DNA of 64,000 bases, taken from assembly GCA_037127315.1 (NCBI GenBank), contig JBBBDQ010000403.1, positions 62,001 to 126,000 of the forward strand, in the 5' to 3' direction. A program made the translations under genes and the position numbers. A model generated the notes under the pieces. It was not told the DNA's origin and did no database searches. It worked only from the letters and a program-made list of their open reading frames with translations. The stretch is from Ascarosepion bandense. Taxonomy: Eukaryota > Mollusca > Cephalopoda > Sepiida > Sepiidae. This document shows positions 1 through 12,400 of this stretch, in pieces; within the stretch, counting starts at the first letter, position 1; each line of letters opens with the position of its first letter.

Positions 1-171
1 TCCATTTATTCACAATAGAATTTGTCTTTTACATAAATTAGATTTTAAAATTTGTTGAATCAGTAACCTTTTCCCTCCTACCTACCACTACTAATCCAAT
101 GGTCAAGCCACATGCTTCCCACTACCAAAAGGCAATTTACTACTATAATTCCCCTCGGCTTAGCCCTATAG

Positions 172-285
172 TATGTGGTTTCCTGTTTTTCTCTTTTTTC
201 AATCTTTTTACTCTTACGTAGCCCCCCTGCGCATCAGTGGCGTTTTTGCCTTGCTTGGGGTGATATGATTAAAAAAAAAAAAAAA
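172..285 (+). mobile_element. Partial copy of the LINE-derived short element
   Basis: Reads from TGTGGTTTCCTG through TACGTAGCCCCC, CATCAGTGGCGTT and GCTTGGGGTGATATGATTA into an A run. It matches the 3' two thirds of the copies at 3011-3213, 12381-12585 and 55818-56005. The 5' third is missing or too decayed to see. Confidence 0.75.
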
Positions 286-389
286 TAAGAATTGATTAAA
301 TGGGGTTAACAATGCATGTCTTGAACTGACATGTTGAAATAGCTATTCCCTGCTAAATATTATCTGAGTTTACAGATATATATATATAT

Positions 390-900
390 ATATAAATGGA
401 TATATCTGTGTGTTTGTGTGTCTCCATTCTAATGAAAACTACTCCTCCGAAACCCTTGGTCCGATTTCAACCAAAATTGGGTCACTTGTCAATCATGACA
501 TGAACCTTTTTCAAATCAATTTACAGGGTACAGCAGAAAACACTGAAACGATTAGAATTTATAAACTCTTCTCTAAAATGACTTATGCAAATTCAATCAA
601 AATCAGGTAGCTTGTAGGTCAAGGTCTCAACCTTTTGATGTACACAAAAAAATTTTCAAATCAATAGATTTTGTCACAAATCAACTTGCAAACATAATTT
701 CGGGTGGTCTTTTGCACACTTCACTCAAAGTTGAGTCACTGGTAAATCAAGGTCTGATGTTGTGATGTGTGAACAAAAATTTCAATTGACACACAGGGTG
801 CGGCAAAAATTAATGGAAAATTTTGTATTTTGCTATCATTTATTTCTCCAAAACGCTTAGTTGTTTTCCAACAAAAACCTTTTTTGTAACTTCTACTCTA
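390..900. repeat. Diverged tandem units of about 135 bp
   Basis: A phrase of the type CTCCxAAAC...TTGGTCCGATTTCAACCAAAATTGG, followed by GTCACTTG and TCAAxxTCTxA, recurs in weaker form near 437, 567, 690 and 845. It looks like a decayed tandem array, perhaps the repeat-rich end of a transposon. A short (AT)n run lies at about 376-393. No gene is apparent from here to 2170. Confidence 0.4.
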
Positions 901-2169
901 TCATATACCATAACAATTTCACGTTTTCTACAAGGTGCCAACTCCTGATGTTACAGGGACAATGCATTCATTTCATCTGCATCATAACATCATCGCATCA
1001 CATTACAGGCTTCCGTAATGCCCACCCTCATTCTTTCAAATTGTACATACATCATCCCCATTTATTGGTAAAATTGACCAAGCATGAATCCTGTTCTATA
1101 AATACAACAAAAGTAAATACTAACTTTGAAGATTTTTTTAATTTACGCATCATGGCAACTTCATACTGGAGCTTTTTGAATAAACATTTGACCTTACCAT
1201 TTCAACATAACCACTAAAAAGCCCAGACCAACTCCGGGCTATATAGGTAATACTGAATAAAACCACAGACACACACATTGCATTGTTTTGAAGCTCTGTC
1301 CAATAGTGTTGTACTTTCTGGATCTGTAGTTTCCATAGTAGGCATTACTTTTTGAAGCATCCTCCTTTGGTGTGTTAATATAAATCAGCTGTTACAAAAA
1401 ACAATGTGAACTATGGCCCATGTACTTGTAAAACTCTTAGTGATATCCATTCATTTATTTAAAAAATGAATCCCGTTTCTAAACAAAAATAAAAATAGAT
1501 CTTGTAGGTAAACATATAAAATCTACAAATTTTTGTCATTGATTTCAATGAGAAAATAATTACTGATATATATTCTATTGCAGACACCTATCTCAGTTTT
1601 AAATAAATATTTTGTGTATGTAGATCTTATCTTTAACATGTTCTGACTTGACATATGTTTTATATAAACAGAGCTCTGTTCACTTGTTAGGAAGAACAGA
1701 TGTATTAACAAACTAATACTAGTATTAATTCTAATGTAAGTACTGAAAAAAAATACTTATTTCCCATTCCCCACCTTTTTATGACCTTTTAAGCAGATAT
1801 TGACACTTTTATGATTGGAACTCAAATCTTGATATTTGAATTTATCAATCTATATTGAGTAACCTGCAGATAAAATCTTTGTTTGCAAAGCAGCCTGAGA
1901 ATTGGGTTTATTGTACCAGTTGTATGCACTTTATGGCACCTAACTTAAATTCTGTTGAAGAAATATTGTTGATTTGATTATTGAATCTTAGTTGAAGCTT
2001 GAAAAATGTTGTACACTTTCCTTCCATATTTCACAGTTTATAAAACAGGTTCCCATATACATCCTCTATTACTGTGTGCACCATATCCAGTTCAAAGAAA
2101 ATCATAACCCAGGGAATGGGTGTTGGAAAGTTGTTGGCTTTAGAAGGGACCAAAAATCATTCTGATATT

Positions 2170-2960
2170 TGGTCATTTAGTCTTTTTTAAATTTTTTTTA
2201 ATCTTTTCACCCCAGAAAAACAAAGCTACTAAGATGCAGGTAGTTACAGAGTGGGGAAAGAATATGAGAAAAAGAAAACATTATTAAGGAGAAAGAACAA
2301 CATGAGAACCGGAATTAAGAAAACAGGATAACAACTGACATTTCATTTAAGTTTTTGAAAATCAAAGTTGTCTGTAAAGCAAGAAGCTGAAAGATTTTTA
2401 TAAGTGAAAGTGAAAGAGAAAAAACTGTTAGTATAGCACTTATGGTTATATCTAGTCATTTCAAATGAAATGAGACATTGCTGCCTATCTTGGTTCCAAA
2501 GAGGAAAGCTTATCAGAACAATTACCTTGAAAATATTTATAGACAATCACAGGGGCAAACTGTTCAGCAGTGGGAAAATGACTGAAGCCAAGATGCCAGG
2601 TCAGGACCAATAACATTGCTGGTTCTGCTTCAAATTTTATCAAGAATCACTAAATACATAGCAGAAGCACCATCTGAGATGTGATGCCAATATTCAAGGC
2701 AAAAATGAATGGTAGATTTAAATTCTGGTGAGAAAAATTGTCAAGCATGATTTAGTGAACCAACTTTTCTAGCAGCAGACCTAGCAATCTATTCAATATA
2801 ATCTTTTAACTTTATATCAGTGGAAAAAATTAACCCAAGAAGGTGCAGTGAGTCACTGACTTGGAGATGAGTATCAACCATGTTGAGGAAAGGTAAGTTT
2901 TTTTCTTTCTCTTCAAATTATTTAAAAAGAGCAGTTTTATTCATATTTAATAATATTTTG
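2170..2960 (-). mobile_element. LINE 3' end relic
   Basis: On the minus strand this reads the C-terminal part of a non-LTR retrotransposon polyprotein, with a segment like SFEMTRYNHKCYTNSFF then ...LSASCFTDNFDFQKLK, followed by a 3' tail that ends in the CACCCC/AAAAAGA border at about 2205. It shares its protein and its DNA with the copies at 5862-7490, 19505-20237, 40030-40596, 43263-44100 and 50541-53146. Many stops; inactive. Confidence 0.75.
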
Positions 2961-3010
2961 GGGAGTGAGTTGGGCTGAGAACTTTACAACACTTTTCTAT
3001 AAATCACAAA

Positions 3011-3213
3011 TATTTTTTTTTTTTTTTAATCATATCACCCTGAGCAAGGTGGTAACGCCACTGATGTGCAGGGGGCTACATAAGAGTGAAAAGATTGGAA
3101 AAGAGAAAGCCAGAAACCACATCCTAGACAGGGAACAAGGGATGAGCCTCTTAACCTGTTCAATAGACGTGGGTGGAGTGTGAACCGGGCAATAGTTTAG
3201 TCTATCTACTCCA
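3011..3213 (-). mobile_element. LINE-derived short element, near full length
   Basis: About 200 bp on the minus strand. It begins (minus sense) at GGAGTAGATAGACTAAACTA, continues TTCACACTCCACCC, CATCCCTTGTTCCCTGTC, then GTAGCCCCCTGCACATCAG and ends at GGGTGATATGATT plus a poly-A, seen here as a T run at 3011-3027. Both ends match the ends of the LINE at 50541-53146. The 72-codon frame over it is not a gene. Confidence 0.8.
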
Positions 3214-4935
3214 ATAGCTGGAGAAAAGAGAAAATAAATTGACTAAACAACCATACATCAGTTTATATTTTTCAAAATGGAAATCATGCATGCAGTAATA
3301 GAGAACATATTTGGGAACCTGTTTTATAAGTTCTGTAAAATATAGAAACAAAGTATATAACATTTTTCAAACTTCATGAACAGAAGAGCGTCAACTAAGA
3401 AAATTCATTAATAAAAATCAACAGTATTTTTTTTTCAACAGAATTAGAGTAAGTTAGGGGCCATAAAATGTATACTGCTTGCAAAATAAAACCAATAATA
3501 TAAATAATCTAAAAATAAACAGGAAAATATATTTGGATATTAGAATTACAATTTTAATTGCATAAAATCTTCCTTTTGCATTAAGACAATTTAAGAGTTC
3601 ATTTATTAAACTTAAGGCTAATAGTTACTTTTCAATATTTAATACCAAATAAGTGAGGTGCATCAGTAACAAGTAAGTATAACCTCGTGCCAGATCATGA
3701 CTACCAGTTCCCACACCTGTAATTGATAGTTGGTGATTTGTGCAGTCATGACAACTCACAAATTGGCACATCAACTAATTTGTTTTGCATCTATAGATTT
3801 TGGGTGTGGCATAAAGGATTTCCGATCTCTTGTTTCTTTGACTGAAATTAAATGTTTTCAATTTCCATGCACAATCAATAATGATCTAATTCTGGTTTCA
3901 ATGTTCAACTCCTTTTGGTTTATTGTAAAGATATGAATACCTAGTAAAATAAATGCTGTGGCTTGTAACATTCCCTTATGCTGGTACTATACTGCATTGT
4001 AGTAATTGTTTGTATGTGTGTTCATTCATAGTCTGCTCATTTAATTTTTTCTTAATGACACTCAGTCATCTAGTTCCATTATCATCCCCTGTGTATTCAT
4101 TAAATAGATATTTTTTTCTAGCATTGATATATGACTAATTTCTTGAAATTAATCTCAAGTTTCCAAGATTCTTTCTTTGTCTGAAAACCAGATGTCCAAA
4201 TGCTGACAAGTGGCACAAGATCCAGAATACGACCCTTTCTATAGTTCAACATAGAATGTAAATTTTACAGAATATAAAATGTAAACACCTTTCATTAGGT
4301 TGAACAACTTAAATTTTATCTAAGAAACCATTAATGATGTCAACAGCAGGTAAAGAGGATCTGAATGGAATTGAGTGAATTTTAGTTAACAGGATAAAGT
4401 AAACTCAGCATAAGTTAAACCAGTGTTCAATTCTTGCTCATTCTATTTCCATGATTTACTTAAGGGTCCTTAAGATTTTCAATTGATTCTTTTTCTCATC
4501 ATTCTCTGCTTGATGTAAATCTTCATGATTTTTCTCATCTACTTTGTCATTTTAATGCTACACAAACTTGGTAACATTAAGAAAATATCAATTTATGGTA
4601 ATCTTGATAAAACTGAAACAGTTAAAAGAATTGGCCCTCTTATTGTAATTATAGAAATGTATATTTTCACTTAGAAAAATCTATTGAAGAGTCTATTGAT
4701 AGTCTTTTGAAAGTAGAATTATTATAATGCATTTTGCTGATGGACCCTGATGATGTCAAGACAGTTGGTATGAACCTGGGTTATACACCCACACCCAACC
4801 CCTAACTCACCTAATTCCTTTCACACACCTGCTGCTTCTTGAAAGGAACCATCCTCATCTCTTGATATGGGTAGTGGTATATAATTCTAATTTAATTCCT
4901 TGTTTCACCATTAAAATTAATGTTATTTTGTCATC

Positions 4936-5250
4936 ATTCAGTCAGTCAGTTACGTGCCATACGTGAAACACGCTTGAGCGATCATGTCTCGAAAGAGACA
5001 TGACTAACTGAGCAGAAGATTATCCCGCAGTAGGTTGCCATTGCTTTCTGCGGTAGGCTGGTTGCCAACCAAGGCTATAGAACCCAATCTGTCCTATTAT
5101 TTAACCCATAACTTGAAGGAAGAGACGGATTAATACCTTCCCCAAGGGTATTTGTGCGTAAGTGAATGCAATGAATTCAACTGGAATTCGGACTTGGCTC
5201 CCCGATTTCTTGTTCTGAGCCGATATCCACTGCACTACAACGCACATCAC
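4936..5250 (-). mobile_element. tRNA-derived SINE, family A, full length
   Basis: Read on the minus strand: tRNA-like head (GATGTGCGTTGTAGTGCAGT, A box; a B box-like GTCCGAATTCC), body with GGGAAGGTATTAATCCG and a tail with the hairpin CATGTCTCTTTCGAGACATG, ending ...AACTGACTGACTGA. The head and tail match the copies at 6052, 25957, 31714, 36046 and 48135. The region between 3225 and 4935 shows no gene or clear repeat. Confidence 0.85.
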
Positions 5251-6041
5251 CATTACTTGATAAAAAAAATAACCTGTGTATCATATAAAGGTGGGTGAAG
5301 TAAACATAGCAAAAATATAATGGAAAATATATAAAATTGATAGTAAATAAATATCAGATAAATGAATGAGTGGGTTATAGTTGTTCAGAGAATTTATCAT
5401 CTGAACACAAAGACAATTTATTTGAACTCAAACAAGATCCAATGAGAGATTACTAATTGTAATAATAGTTTTTTTTTTAATCACAGAAGCGTAAAAATGC
5501 AATAGAATATTAATGATCACCTGAATAACTCCTATATACTGAAAATTTTTAAAGTTGTTTTCTTTGTATTATCTGTAAACTGTTCATATAAATGTTTGAT
5601 TGTAGTTCCCTTTCTCTCCATAATGATTTAAGGAGAAGGTAGTTTGATGTGTAGTGATGGCTGAATAAATGACTGCTCATTGTTGCAGTATAAACAGCTG
5701 TTAATAATAAAAGGTATTCAACCATCAACATCAGTGTTTTACCTGATACATAGATATGTTTATACACTAATTTTCTCTCTTCTCAATTTGCTAAATATGA
5801 ATAAATAAAATAAAATCTGAGGTCCTTGTTTGAATAGAATATTTTGAAACTGGCTAATTTTTTCTTTTTTTTAATTGTTTCACCTCAAGCAAGGTGATAA
5901 TGCCATTAGAGTATGTGGGGGTGTTACAGAGATTGAAAGAGACTGGTAAGACTGAGAATGTGGAGGATTGAGGAAAGAACAAAAAATAAAGTTCAAGAAG
6001 ACAAAAGATAATTGATGTTGTATTTAAATTTTGAAGATTGT

Positions 6042-6366
6042 AGTTATAAGGATGTGCATTGTGATGCAGTGGATATCAACTCGGAATGAGAAATCGGTGG
6101 AGCCGAGTTCAAATTCCAGCTGAATTCATTGCATTCACTTATGCGCAAATACCCTTGAGAAAGGTATTAATCCACTCTTCCCGCCAGTTATGGGTTAAAT
6201 AACAGGACATACTGGGTTCTATAGCCTTGGTCGGCAACCAGTCTACCGCAGAAAGCAATGGCATCCTACTGCAGGATAATCTTCTGCTCAGTCAGTCATG
6301 TCTCTTTCGAGACATGATCGCCCAAGTGTGTATCACGTATGGCACTTAACTGACTGAGTTATAAGG
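6042..6366 (+). mobile_element. tRNA-derived SINE, family A, with target-site duplication
   Basis: A full copy from GATGTGCATTGTGATGCAGT to ...CACTTAACTGACTG, flanked by a perfect direct repeat AGTTATAAGG (6042-6051 and 6357-6366). That marks it as a retroposition event, and it lies inside the reverse LINE at 5862-7490. It carries the conserved terminal hairpin at 6298-6317. Confidence 0.9.
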
Positions 6367-7395
6367 GAAGCAAGAAATTGAAAGGGAGTTCCGTAGGTGG
6401 GAAGTATTAGAAAAAACTGTTACAGTGGAAGTGGTGGTTGTTTCTAGCTAATTTAGCAGTAAAATGGTGAGACCTAGTTGCCAATCTAGTAGCATGCTTA
6501 AATTCATGTAGTCGGAGAACCAAGGACAAAAGTTCATTAGAGCAGTAGCCATGAGTGTTTGTAGAAAAAAAAAAAAACAGAGAGAAGCCATGTCATGTTG
6601 ATGAGAAAATGACTGAAGTCAAGATGCCTGATCAGGATCGATTACATTACAGACTCTTCTTTGGTTTTTGTCAAGAATCTCGGGATGTATAGCAGGAGCA
6701 CCCAACCAGATATGGCAACAGTTTTCAAAACATGGACGAATGGTAGATTTATAAATGTGCAAGATGGATTCTGAGGAGAAAAGTTTTCTGGTACAACATG
6801 GTGAACCTACTTCACTTGTAGTAGATGTAGCAATTGATTTGATATTGTAATATTTTGGTATCTTTGTGGGTATAATTGACAAAGAAGTGGATACAAATAT
6901 TAGCATTGAGAGGAATATTTTATTTTCTTATTTTTACATACTTTCGTGTTACGCATCTGCTAGCAACAGAACACATGTTGCCTGCTTAGAAGCCAGAGAG
7001 GGACTGGCCAATCCTTTAGGTCAAGCATGGGTCAGGGAGATAGAGAGAGTAGGGGAAAGAGAAATAGTAGCAGAGAAAGAAAAGGGAATAGATTTGGGTA
7101 TCTTAGTTCTTGGGAGTTATTTAGAGACAGAGAGGGTAAAAGAAACAATGTATTCTCTGCATGGTAGTAGTATCTGACCTGAGGTCATTTTGGTTCATTC
7201 CTACAATATTGTCGATCCACTTTGTCATTGGAAAACATGAAACCAAGAAGACTCTGTTTCTCTCTTGGAGTTTAGCATCAGCCATATTGATGGCAGGTGG
7301 AAAAGGTTCTCTATGATGATTAAATGAAAGCAGTTTTATTTTGGAGGTGCTAAAATTTCCAAGCCCTTTCTTGCTCATGTTAACCACAGATTGGA

Positions 7396-7485
7396 ATTCA
7401 TTTTCAAGAGCAGTTGCTAGGTTTACTTTGTCACGTTTTTATTCATTTTCAAGAGCAGTTGCTAGGTTTACTTTGTCACGTTTTT
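7396..7485. repeat. Perfect 45 bp tandem duplication
   Basis: The 45 bp unit beginning ATTCATTTTCAAGAGCAG and ending TTGTCACGTTTTT occurs twice in direct succession (7396-7440, 7441-7485) with no mismatch. It lies at the 5' edge of a reverse LINE relic, so the duplication is younger than that insertion. Confidence 0.95.
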
Positions 7486-8339
7486 AAACTGTTACAGTCA
7501 ATGAATAAGATAGGCTGTAATAAACTAACAAAGAATAATATTCTTTTGTTTTTTTTTTCCTTCCACAAAAGATTTAAATCTGATATAAATATCCTTAAAA
7601 ATATTGATCTATATTACTGTTCTTTTATTTAAGTGGCTTTATTTTTTACATTATTTTTCTTTTAAAAATATGCCTCCTAAGTTTATGTGTTTGATCTTTT
7701 ATTTATTCATATGAACAGATTACAGATAATATGAGGAAGTCAATTTTCAAAATTTGGAGCATACACACAAGTAATTCATGTAATAATAAATATTCTACTG
7801 CACTTTTATACCTTCGATTTATAGATAACTATTATTATTAGTAATCTTTCCTTGAAACTTGATCTCAAACAAATCCTTTCTGCCTTCTGTGTTTTGAGAA
7901 TTTCAAAGTTGTAAATTTTCTTTGTGCCCTGTCCTCCTCAGCCGACATTGGTTTAGTAGAAATTATAGCACAATAAATTTTATCTGATTAAATTTTCTTT
8001 TCAGAAATATGTCAATACTTGGAGATTTTATATCAAAGTAATTTCCCTTAAATTTGAACTTTTCATGATCTTTAAAGCTGGGATGAAAATTTTATTGAGG
8101 GAAAAATTTGGGTCTAAACTTCAATTATACTTTAGTTTAGACTAACTTGCTTATTTTCTATTCAGGAGGAATTTAAAAAAAATTATTGTTGTCTTAGAAA
8201 TTAAGGAAATTATATTTTATAATGAACTGTTAAATGAAAATTTCAACTTTTTATTATTATCTCATTTACCTATTTTAATTTAAAAAAAATCTAGCCTTTT
8301 GTTTTCATTCTTTTTACTTTATACACTAGTCTATATAGC

Positions 8340-8408
8340 ATGTCCATCATGTGTAGCCCACTTCATTTGTTGAACCAGCAGATAAAGAGGGCTACACATG
8401 ACAGGCAT
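8340..8408. repeat. Inverted repeat / hairpin, 13 bp perfect stem
   Basis: TCATGTGTAGCCC (8347-8359) and GGGCTACACATGA (8389-8401) are exact inverted repeats around a 29 nt loop. A 2 nt internal mismatch and further pairing extend the stem to about 20 bp. It resembles a microRNA precursor in size but could be a transposon end. The rest of 7491-9282 shows no gene. Confidence 0.55.
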
Positions 8409-9282
8409 ACCTACAGAAGGTGGCAGTCTGTTGCTGTTTCATAATTGGATTCTGCATGTCTTATTCTATATGGGTTGCAGAGAAAAGTCATGAAATCAAG
8501 TGTGTGGGGCTCACTACCTGGCAAGTTAGGTCCACCTTAAACAAATTTATGCCATCAGCCTTTTCTTCTACTCTGATATTTTTTCACTATCAATCAACTC
8601 TTGCAAAGCTAAACAGCAATAAGGAATGGATGACAGGAACAGGTTTTGGTGAAATTGGAAGCTTCTCATGTTGAACCTGAATGTTGGCAGGGAATTTGGT
8701 CATCAGCACCATCATCCTGAAGGAAGTAATTAAATTCTTGGATACAAGATAAAGCCACCATTGCCTCAGACACTTGAGTACAGTGCAAGATTTTATGATC
8801 AATTTTTTTGTTTTTCTATGCAGAAGGTTGCATTTCATTTTTGGTAACTTGTTGCACTATACACAGCTAAAATGTTTTCTCAAAAAAATTTTTTATTAAA
8901 AATATTCAATGGTTGCACTATACATGAAGTCAGTTTATACTTTGGTATTTTTTGTTCTTACAGGTAAAAAATCTATATATATTTCTGAAAAAATGCTATT
9001 AAACTTTGTCTATAATTTAGCAGAGTTAACTTAAAAAATTATTAAAGTACAGTTTTTGCCTTTCTGAATTCATCGATGATTGAATCATTTTCATTATTAC
9101 TTTCTGCAATATTTTTCTTCCTGATATTTTTTCTAAATTGTCTTCATCTCTCTTTACTCTTTTCCTATAAACCTTGTATATCTTGTTACTTATCTTTGTT
9201 TCTCTGTGATACCCTCTCTCAATTTGTGTCTACTTGTTATATCTTTTTTTTTTTTTTTTGTGTTCTTCATGTCTCTGGCCAG

Positions 9283-9435
9283 TCCTACCATCATGTTCAC
9301 CATCCACATATTACACATAAAGTTCTGACTTCTATGTCAGAACCCATAATCACTGACTATACGCAAGGACAGTTAGTGAATAATAACCATCAACCCCAGT
9401 GTGTTAATGGTGCTAGTGTAAATGGTCCAAAACAA
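9283..9435 (+). CDS. CEP350: CEP350 exon, first one recognised
   Basis: A strong pyrimidine tract ends in GGCCAG at 9282, and the exon closes before GTAAGA at 9436. It holds 51 codons, phase 0 at both ends, rich in His, Asn, Val and Gln, with no known domain. It joins in frame to the next exon to give a QRLD junction that resembles the stretch before the first basic block of vertebrate CEP350. Earlier exons must lie upstream, possibly outside the window. The exon call rests on splice signals and frame, not on a strong match. Confidence 0.6.
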
Positions 9436-12400
9436 GTAAGAATACATTGTATTGTTATTTAATCTTATTATCCGTGCTTAGAAAATCCAATTTCAAAGCT
9501 GCATGACAATTGTTTTTTACTTCTTGTTTTAGTCAGCATCATTATGACTTTTTTTTCTATCTTTTCATTAATCATTAAATGCATGATTGATTTTCATTCT
9601 TATATTTTCTTGAGTGTTTCATTAAACAAGTTCTAACTTCTTTCCTTTTTAATGTTTTTAATTATTGAACAGCTTAACGTCTTCACTGGAAATCTGATTA
9701 AAATTATTTTACTTTAAGAGATTACACGACTATGCTTTTGAGTTTCACCGGATTTAAAAAAAATATCACTGAAGAATAATTAGCTTGCATGTTAAACATG
9801 TGGATATTGTTTTTATAAACCTTTTCCCCCAGAATGTTCCCTACAGAATATCATATATAGTGTAACTTAAAATAGTGTCATCAAATGTTGATTGCTGAAG
9901 TAACAGAAATAGTGTTAGGCTTGAGCAAAAGAGTGCACTCTAATGAGCACACGTCTTTTGCATTGATTGTTTCTAACATGAAATATATATTTATCATTTT
10001 ATTATTTCCTGTGACTTAAATCGCACATTTTAACTGCTTGCAACAATAAAAGAACAGAATGTGTCATTGTTAGATTAAATAGATTTTCGAAGGTTTATAC
10101 AAATTTAATTTTCATGTCCCAATATTCAAAATATATTAGTTTTAAGTTTATGAAATTGAGTTGAAAACCATAAGTGATTGTTTCTGTTGAATGGATTGTT
10201 TTTAATATTTTGTTGTCATATTTTTATATGAAACAAATACATGAAATAACATTGATTTTTATAAACTGTCACAAGAGACTGATTACTTAATGAATAAACA
10301 TTTTATTATCTTAATGGCAAAATGTATAAGCTGGTGTATAATTTTGATGATATATCTTTGTTCCATAATATATGTTATATTTAATGTTTGAAATGTGTAT
10401 GCAAATGTAACTGCTATTATAGGACAGAACTTTTTTCTCTTTCTCTCTCATTCTCTCTCTTTATCGCTCTTTCATTCTTTCTTGATTTCATAATTTGCAT
10501 ATCAAATGTAAATCAGAATTCGTTTCGTAACATTTTTGAATAAATCAAATTTTAAGTGACTAAAATAAAGTGCATGAAAATGTATTTGAAGAATGTCATT
10601 TTTATAAATGACATTTCTGGTAGAGGAGGGTAATTTCCCAGATATTTAACTTGGCATGATTTATGTGTGGTTGCATATAGATTTTAGTTATGTTTCTCTT
10701 AATTTTTCTTTTTCCCTCTGCATGCCTTTCTTGTTCATAACTGATAATAGGGAGGTCAGGCACAATGTTGAATGGCATAAAATGTTGATGCTTAGCTCAT
10801 TGCTATATTTTTAAAAATTTTATTTATCACTCCAGTGGCAGATGTATACAATTACATTCTTATAAAAGTATTGTCCTTTGGCTGCTAAGTTGTAACCAAG
10901 CATTTTATGTCACCACATTTAACAACCTAAATTGCTTCATAACCATTTTTCTCTCTTGTAATTTTTCTTTTAAGTCATTGTAATTTGTTATAAATTGCTA
11001 CTAATTCATCTGCTGATATTAGAATAACCTGAGATATCTGTGTTGTCATTTTGATGGGCCAGGCTTCTTTTTATAAGAATATTAAAGAAAATTGATGTTG
11101 ATATTTTCAAGCTAAATAATTTTCTCCAAAGGTTTTCATTTGCTGCCTATCACAAATATCAACAATTGTAGTTTAAATGTTGTCTTTTAATCTGACTTTA
11201 TATTTTAGATATTTCATGGTTTCTTTTGGAAATTGAATAAAAAAAAAAAAGAAAAAAAAAGACAAATGTTATTAAAATTTTCTTTACTGATTGGAGAAAT
11301 ACATTCTACACATGATATCCTTTTTTTCCCCAAAGTTCATTTATTCAGATATTGTTGAAATTTAGATTTTTCTACACGATAGCAATATTGTTAATGCATA
11401 TTCAATTAATAATTTATTGGAAAATGTATTTATTCTATAAATATTGAAATTGAATAGATATGTAGTCTTTGCTTTATAAGGAAGCATTTAAATAAAATAT
11501 TACTAATTTGGTGTTAATGGCTAAATTAGTGGCTGTTTGTTGACCAGTTGAACAATAGCCAGTGGGATTCTGAATAGAAAATAGGTGAAGAATTATTATG
11601 GATTTTAAAAAACAAATTTGCTTAAGAAAGAAGTGAAACAGAATAAAATTATAATGCCTTATGTATTTTCTCTATTTGTTGTTTCTTGTTTCAGCGTCTT
11701 GATAGAACATTTGTGAAGTCTGGAAGCTCTCTTTTCGCTACTCGCAAAGTGGGTCCTCTTCGTAAGTTACTATTAGTTTCACAACTTCTTTCTTAATATC
11801 TTTAACATATCACACACACAATTTTCTGAAAGCAATATTAAGTGAGTATTGTTGTAATTTCTATAGGTATTTTGTAGGTGAAAACTAGTATCTGAAAATT
11901 TTAGGGTTCCAGCCTATTTTGCTTAATCTCATCAGATTTACATGAAAGAACATTTCACCAAATAGCTTTCCTCTTTATATTGGGCTTATGGTCATGTGCC
12001 ATTGAAACACCAGTTCCTATGTGATCATTGAAGTTAAACAACATTGAGTCTGGATAGGGATACCATGTGAATACCACATGCTGTATACTTGGATATACTG
12101 GTGGTGTAATGGATAATGACTAAGAATAGTTAATCAGAGAATCAAGTTCCAATTGCTATTGTGTTTGTTATATTCATTTATGTGCAAATAACTTTGGTAA
12201 ATGTATGAATTCACCTCTTTCCCTTCAGCTATGAGTTAATTAGTAAGACTTGTATCACTAAAACATTATCTCAAAAAAAAATTGCTTACACCCTAAAAAT
12301 ATTTTCTCCCTTTAAATAATTTGCAAAGGGTTGATAAGCCATAAAGAATGAATCAGTCAATCTTTAGTATCAACTCTTCAATTGGAGTAGATAGATCTAT

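Larger units (their letters stand above)
5862..7490 (-). mobile_element. LINE 3' half relic, interrupted by a SINE
   Basis: On the minus strand it encodes RT-proximal and C-terminal segments: KTKLLSFNHHRE-like sequence (7121-7387), then LFSSESILHIYKSTIRPC (6619-6800), and a 3' tail at 5862-5930 with GCTTGAGGTGAAACAATT. A family A SINE sits at 6052-6356, and about 300 bp of unrelated purine-rich sequence (6905-7190) splits the coding part. Stops and frameshifts make it inactive. A 45 bp tandem duplication lies in it at 7396-7485. Confidence 0.78.

Noticed and set aside
861..1217. 118-codon open frame as a gene
   Set aside because: Low-complexity composition, no domain, no splice context, and it begins inside a decayed repeat phrase.
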